NCBI GenBank assembly: GCA_023433205.1 | Contig: JAEZDS010000239.1 | Coordinates: 1 to 41,718 of the forward strand | DNA from: Bacteroidota bacterium | GTDB taxonomy: Bacteria; Bacteroidota; Bacteroidia; B-17B0; Aurantibacillaceae | Length of the DNA: 41,718 nucleotides | Direction: 5' to 3' | Shown here: one piece after another, positions 40,220 through 41,718 of the stretch | How positions within the stretch are numbered: position 1 is the stretch's first letter | Layout: each line of letters starts with the position of its first letter | Position numbers and translations under genes: made by a program | Notes under the pieces: generated by a model | What the model saw: only the letters and a program-made list of their open reading frames with translations | Databases searched by the model: none | What the model was told of the DNA's origin: nothing

Positions 40220-40846
40220 GTGAATGCCCTTGTCGGTAAATATTTTCCTGATCTGAGTTCCGGGCAGGCAGCGCAGATTGATCTGTTGTATGAGCTTTAC
40301 CTAGAGTGGAACAGCAAGATCAATGTAATTTCACGTAAAGATATAGACCTCCTTTATGAGCGACATGTGCTGCATTCGCTCGGTATTGCAAAAGTAATTC
40401 AATTCACGCCCGGCACCCGGGTGCTTGACGTTGGCACCGGTGGCGGTTTTCCGGGAATTCCTCTGGCAATCCTTTTCCCTGAAAGCAATTTTACGCTGGT
40501 TGACAGCATTGGAAAAAAGATCAAAGTGGTGGAAGAAGTGAGCGCGGCCCTTAAGCTTAAAAATGTTGCAGCCTTTCAGAAACGCGCAGAGGAAGTAAAA
40601 GAAAAATTTCATTTTGTGGTAAGCCGCGCCGTTACTGAATTTCCTGTGTTTCACAAATGGGTGCGCAATAGCTTTTTAAAGGAGCAGCTCAATGACTTAC
40701 GCAATGGAATTTTGTACCTGAAGGGTGGAGACCTTCAGGAGGAGTTTGGTAAATATTACAATACCGCTCAATTTTTTGAGTTGAAACATTTTTTCGCAGA
40801 AGAGTTTTTCGAAAGTAAAAAGGTGGTTTATTTTCCAATGACCTGA
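40220..40846 (+). CDS. rsmG: 16S rRNA m7G527 methyltransferase RsmG
   Basis: The 208-residue protein has the GidB/RsmG layout: WNSKINVISRKD near residue 30-41, YERHVLHSL, the SAM loop VLDVGTGGGFPGIPLAI, TLVDSIGKKIKVVEEV, and FHFVVSRAVTEF. It methylates N7 of G527 in 16S rRNA with SAM. GTG at 40220 follows the sigma factor stop directly, so translation is coupled. The length is usual for the family. Confidence 0.95.
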   Translation: MNALVGKYFPDLSSGQAAQIDLLYELYLEWNSKINVISRKDIDLLYERHVLHSLGIAKVIQFTPGTRVLDVGTGGGFPGIPLAILFPESNFTLVDSIGKKIKVVEEVSAALKLKNVAAFQKRAEEVKEKFHFVVSRAVTEFPVFHKWVRNSFLKEQLNDLRNGILYLKGGDLQEEFGKYYNTAQFFELKHFFAEEFFESKKVVYFPMT

Positions 40847-40873
40847 TCGAAGTGAGTTGCGGGAGGCACCATG

Positions 40874-40881
40874 TAAATTTG
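40874..40881 (+). promoter_or_regulatory. -7 box of the terminal lipoprotein gene
   Basis: TAAATTTG matches TAnnTTTG, 25 bases before the ATG at 40907. A TTG at 40857-40859 is the only -33 candidate and its spacing (14 bases) is short. Confidence 0.4.
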
Positions 40882-40906
40882 TAAATTTATATCTGGGCCT
40901 TGTTGC

Positions 40907-41718
40907 ATGAAGATTGGTTTCTTATTTTTTCTTGTTGTTTTAACCTGCTTATGCTGCTGCCGTGTAAACAGGTTTGATGCTGAACTGCGGCGGCATGGCA
41001 GATGGGTCACTTATGCCGACTCAACGAAACAGCAGGTCCTGTTTAAAGGCAGGTTCGCGCATGGTGTTGCTGCCGGCAGGGCATGCTATTATGATTCAGA
41101 AGGGCGGCTTCTGAAGAAGGAGTATAACGGCAGAAAAAAACTATGCATTCGCGCCTATTATCCCAATGGTGGTCTGCGGATGAAAGGACAGGCCAGGATT
41201 GAACTCAATGATACACTCATCAGGTACTATTACTATGGCAGGTGGAAGTACTTTAACGAAGCCGGCAAGTTACATAAGTATGGATATTTTGAAGATGGCA
41301 GGCTCCTCCGTAGCGAGTACCCTAACAGGCAGGGTGGCAATGATTCGCTGATAGCGCAGTTGAACAGACTGGAAATAGAGTTTAATCAGCGCCACCGTAA
41401 TTTACTCATTCAGATAAACCGGGCAAGGTATAACGCCCGGGAAACTGAAGTGCTTCTGGAGAAGCTGTACAAAACAGATCGTGTTACTTTTAGTTTTATC
41501 GAAGAATTGCTGCAGTCCGGCTACCCTCATAAAGCTGAATTGCGGGAGGCTATCGCTATTCCATTTTACTTTCTGAACTATGTTCCTTCACAGGTAAAAA
41601 ACAAATATCTTTCCCTGCTCGAAGTTGCCGTTTCACGGGGAGACCTTGAAGCGGTTTCCGTGGCAAGATTTGTTGACAAAACGAGAGTGGGATCAGGACA
41701 GCCGCAGCTGTATGGAAC
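40907..41718 (+). CDS. Lipoprotein with MORN-like and DUF6624-like regions (truncated by window)
   Basis: The gene starts at ATG 40907 and remains open to the window end (270 codons). The N-terminus MKIGFLFFLVVLTC, followed by three more cysteines nearby, is a lipoprotein signal with several possible acylation cysteines. Residues about 30-140 contain repeats of the type GRxxYYDSEGRLLKKEY, YYPNGGLRMKGQA and YFNEAGKLHKYGY, like MORN or YwqK-type antitoxin repeats. The last part, with SGYPHKAEL, IPFYFLNYVPSQVKNKY and QPQLYG at the edge, follows the DUF6624 pattern. The function is unknown. The protein is probably near its end, because DUF6624 domains close shortly after that motif. Confidence 0.65.
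   Translation, partial: MKIGFLFFLVVLTCLCCCRVNRFDAELRRHGRWVTYADSTKQQVLFKGRFAHGVAAGRACYYDSEGRLLKKEYNGRKKLCIRAYYPNGGLRMKGQARIELNDTLIRYYYYGRWKYFNEAGKLHKYGYFEDGRLLRSEYPNRQGGNDSLIAQLNRLEIEFNQRHRNLLIQINRARYNARETEVLLEKLYKTDRVTFSFIEELLQSGYPHKAELREAIAIPFYFLNYVPSQVKNKYLSLLEVAVSRGDLEAVSVARFVDKTRVGSGQPQLYG

Noticed and set aside
1..41718. tRNA, rRNA or CRISPR elements
   Set aside because: No tRNA-like cloverleaf with a T-arm, no rRNA sequence and no regularly spaced short repeats were seen by eye; small RNAs cannot be excluded this way.

Overview
The window comes from the chromosome of a Bacteroidota bacterium, most likely an environmental member of the Flavobacteriales/Sphingobacteriales type. The signs are type IX secretion (T9SS) C-terminal sorting domains of both type A and type B, a PorP/SprF protein, PD40-OmpA envelope proteins, an E1-alpha/E1-beta fusion dehydrogenase, almost no Shine-Dalgarno sequences, and repeated TAnnTTTG promoter boxes. 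No tRNA, rRNA, CRISPR array or insertion sequence was recognised. All assignments come from reading the sequence and its translations; no database search was run.

Layout. (1) 1-2412 is an accessory region: a GC-rich leader repeated at 1-371 and 2067-2412, a T9SS-tailed protein without a signal peptide, an overlapping small lipoprotein gene, and a 53-codon remnant of the T9SS-tailed gene. It looks like a cassette array that continues to the left of the window. (2) 2538-4605 holds a polytopic membrane protein and an ABM-fold protein. (3) 4691-16967 is a tight six-gene operon: two long secreted fibre-like proteins sharing an N-terminal domain but ending in different predicted trimeric heads (phage tail collar versus C1q-like), a type B T9SS cargo (CHU_C), a PorP/SprF protein, a TPR-PD40-OmpA protein and a GlmU-like protein. 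This is the best candidate for an undescribed surface system. (4) 16968-17537 is a gene-free region of REP-like hairpins. (5) 17538-22749 holds a uracil-DNA-glycosylase-like gene overlapping a cysteine-protease-fold gene, then a single-domain response regulator divergent from a giant CheB-CheR-PAS-histidine kinase. (6) 22805-25534 encodes a helicase with a degenerate Mrr-like N-terminus and five helicase-associated repeats, a possible defence protein. (7) 25727-40846 is mostly core functions: fused 2-oxoacid dehydrogenase E1, NlpC/P60 lipoprotein, OmpH/Skp, MazG-like NTPase, rhomboid protease, queuosine precursor transporter, fluoride channel CrcB, a second TPR-PD40-OmpA protein, LptF/G-like permease, Tgt, HAD phosphatase, GT2, ECF sigma factor and RsmG. 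(8) 40907 to the end is a truncated lipoprotein with a DUF6624-like domain.

Connections. The operon at 4691-16967 combines T9SS cargo, a PorP/SprF partner, a peptidoglycan-binding OmpA protein and the two fibres, so it reads as one surface-assembly unit. Tgt (36516) and the YhhQ-like transporter (32176) lie on the same strand and both serve queuosine. Several promoters place the -7 box 4-8 bases from the start codon, implying leaderless or nearly leaderless transcripts.
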